A stretch of DNA of 6,443 nucleotides from Oscillospiraceae bacterium (GTDB taxonomy: Bacteria > Bacillota > Clostridia > Saccharofermentanales > Saccharofermentanaceae), in assembly GCA_902782985.1 (NCBI GenBank), contig CACZPC010000308.1, forward strand, positions 1 to 6,443, written 5' to 3'. Positions 6,408-6,443 of this stretch are shown piece by piece (position 1 is the first letter of the stretch; the number at the start of each line of letters is the position of its first letter). The notes under the pieces are model-generated. The model worked only from the letters and a program-made list of their open reading frames with translations, had not been told where the DNA came from and searched no databases. Position numbers and translations under genes: made by a program.

Positions 6408-6443
6408 GAATATTCATTACGTTCAATAGATGTTACCACATAA

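Overview
The window looks like chromosomal DNA from a moderate-GC clostridial Firmicute, probably a gut or rumen relative of the Oscillospiraceae, Lachnospiraceae or Saccharofermentans. The evidence is the order ruvX then a DUF1292 (YrzB-type) gene, which is typical Firmicute synteny, together with strong purine-rich Shine-Dalgarno sites and heavy use of ATA and AGA codons. Nothing in the sequence fixes the species. Coding density is close to complete, and no stretch over 300 bases lacks a gene.

Left part, plus strand (1-1291): the 3' end of a polar amino acid ABC transporter ATPase (GlnQ family), followed 7 bases later by a complete DHH/DHHA1 phosphoesterase gene (NrnA-like). These two genes are probably co-transcribed.

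Right part, minus strand, read from 6397 down to 1310: a tight five-gene cluster. It runs ruvX (YqgF-fold nuclease), an extremely acidic DUF1292 protein, a second and diverged DUF1292-like protein with a basic N-terminus that overlaps the first by 26 bases, a CPBP-family membrane peptidase, and a 987-residue membrane-anchored extracytoplasmic protein. The last two overlap as ATGA, so their translation is probably coupled. A candidate promoter lies at the end of ruvX, so the four downstream genes may also form their own transcription unit.

The two groups converge with only 18 bases between stop codons and no convincing intrinsic terminator.

The most unusual gene is the 987-residue protein. 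Read by eye, it resembles a GH51 (alpha-L-arabinofuranosidase-like) architecture: an N-terminal GH51-like motif, a CBM4/9-like module, a clan GH-A-like segment and a C-terminal beta-sandwich. It carries a six-repeat propeller-like region near its N-terminus, and both expected catalytic glutamates appear to be replaced. It may be a surface-exposed pseudo-glycosidase that binds glycan or senses something. Its coupling to a CPBP peptidase suggests, without proving, a shared envelope function. No mobile element, CRISPR array, tRNA or rRNA was seen.
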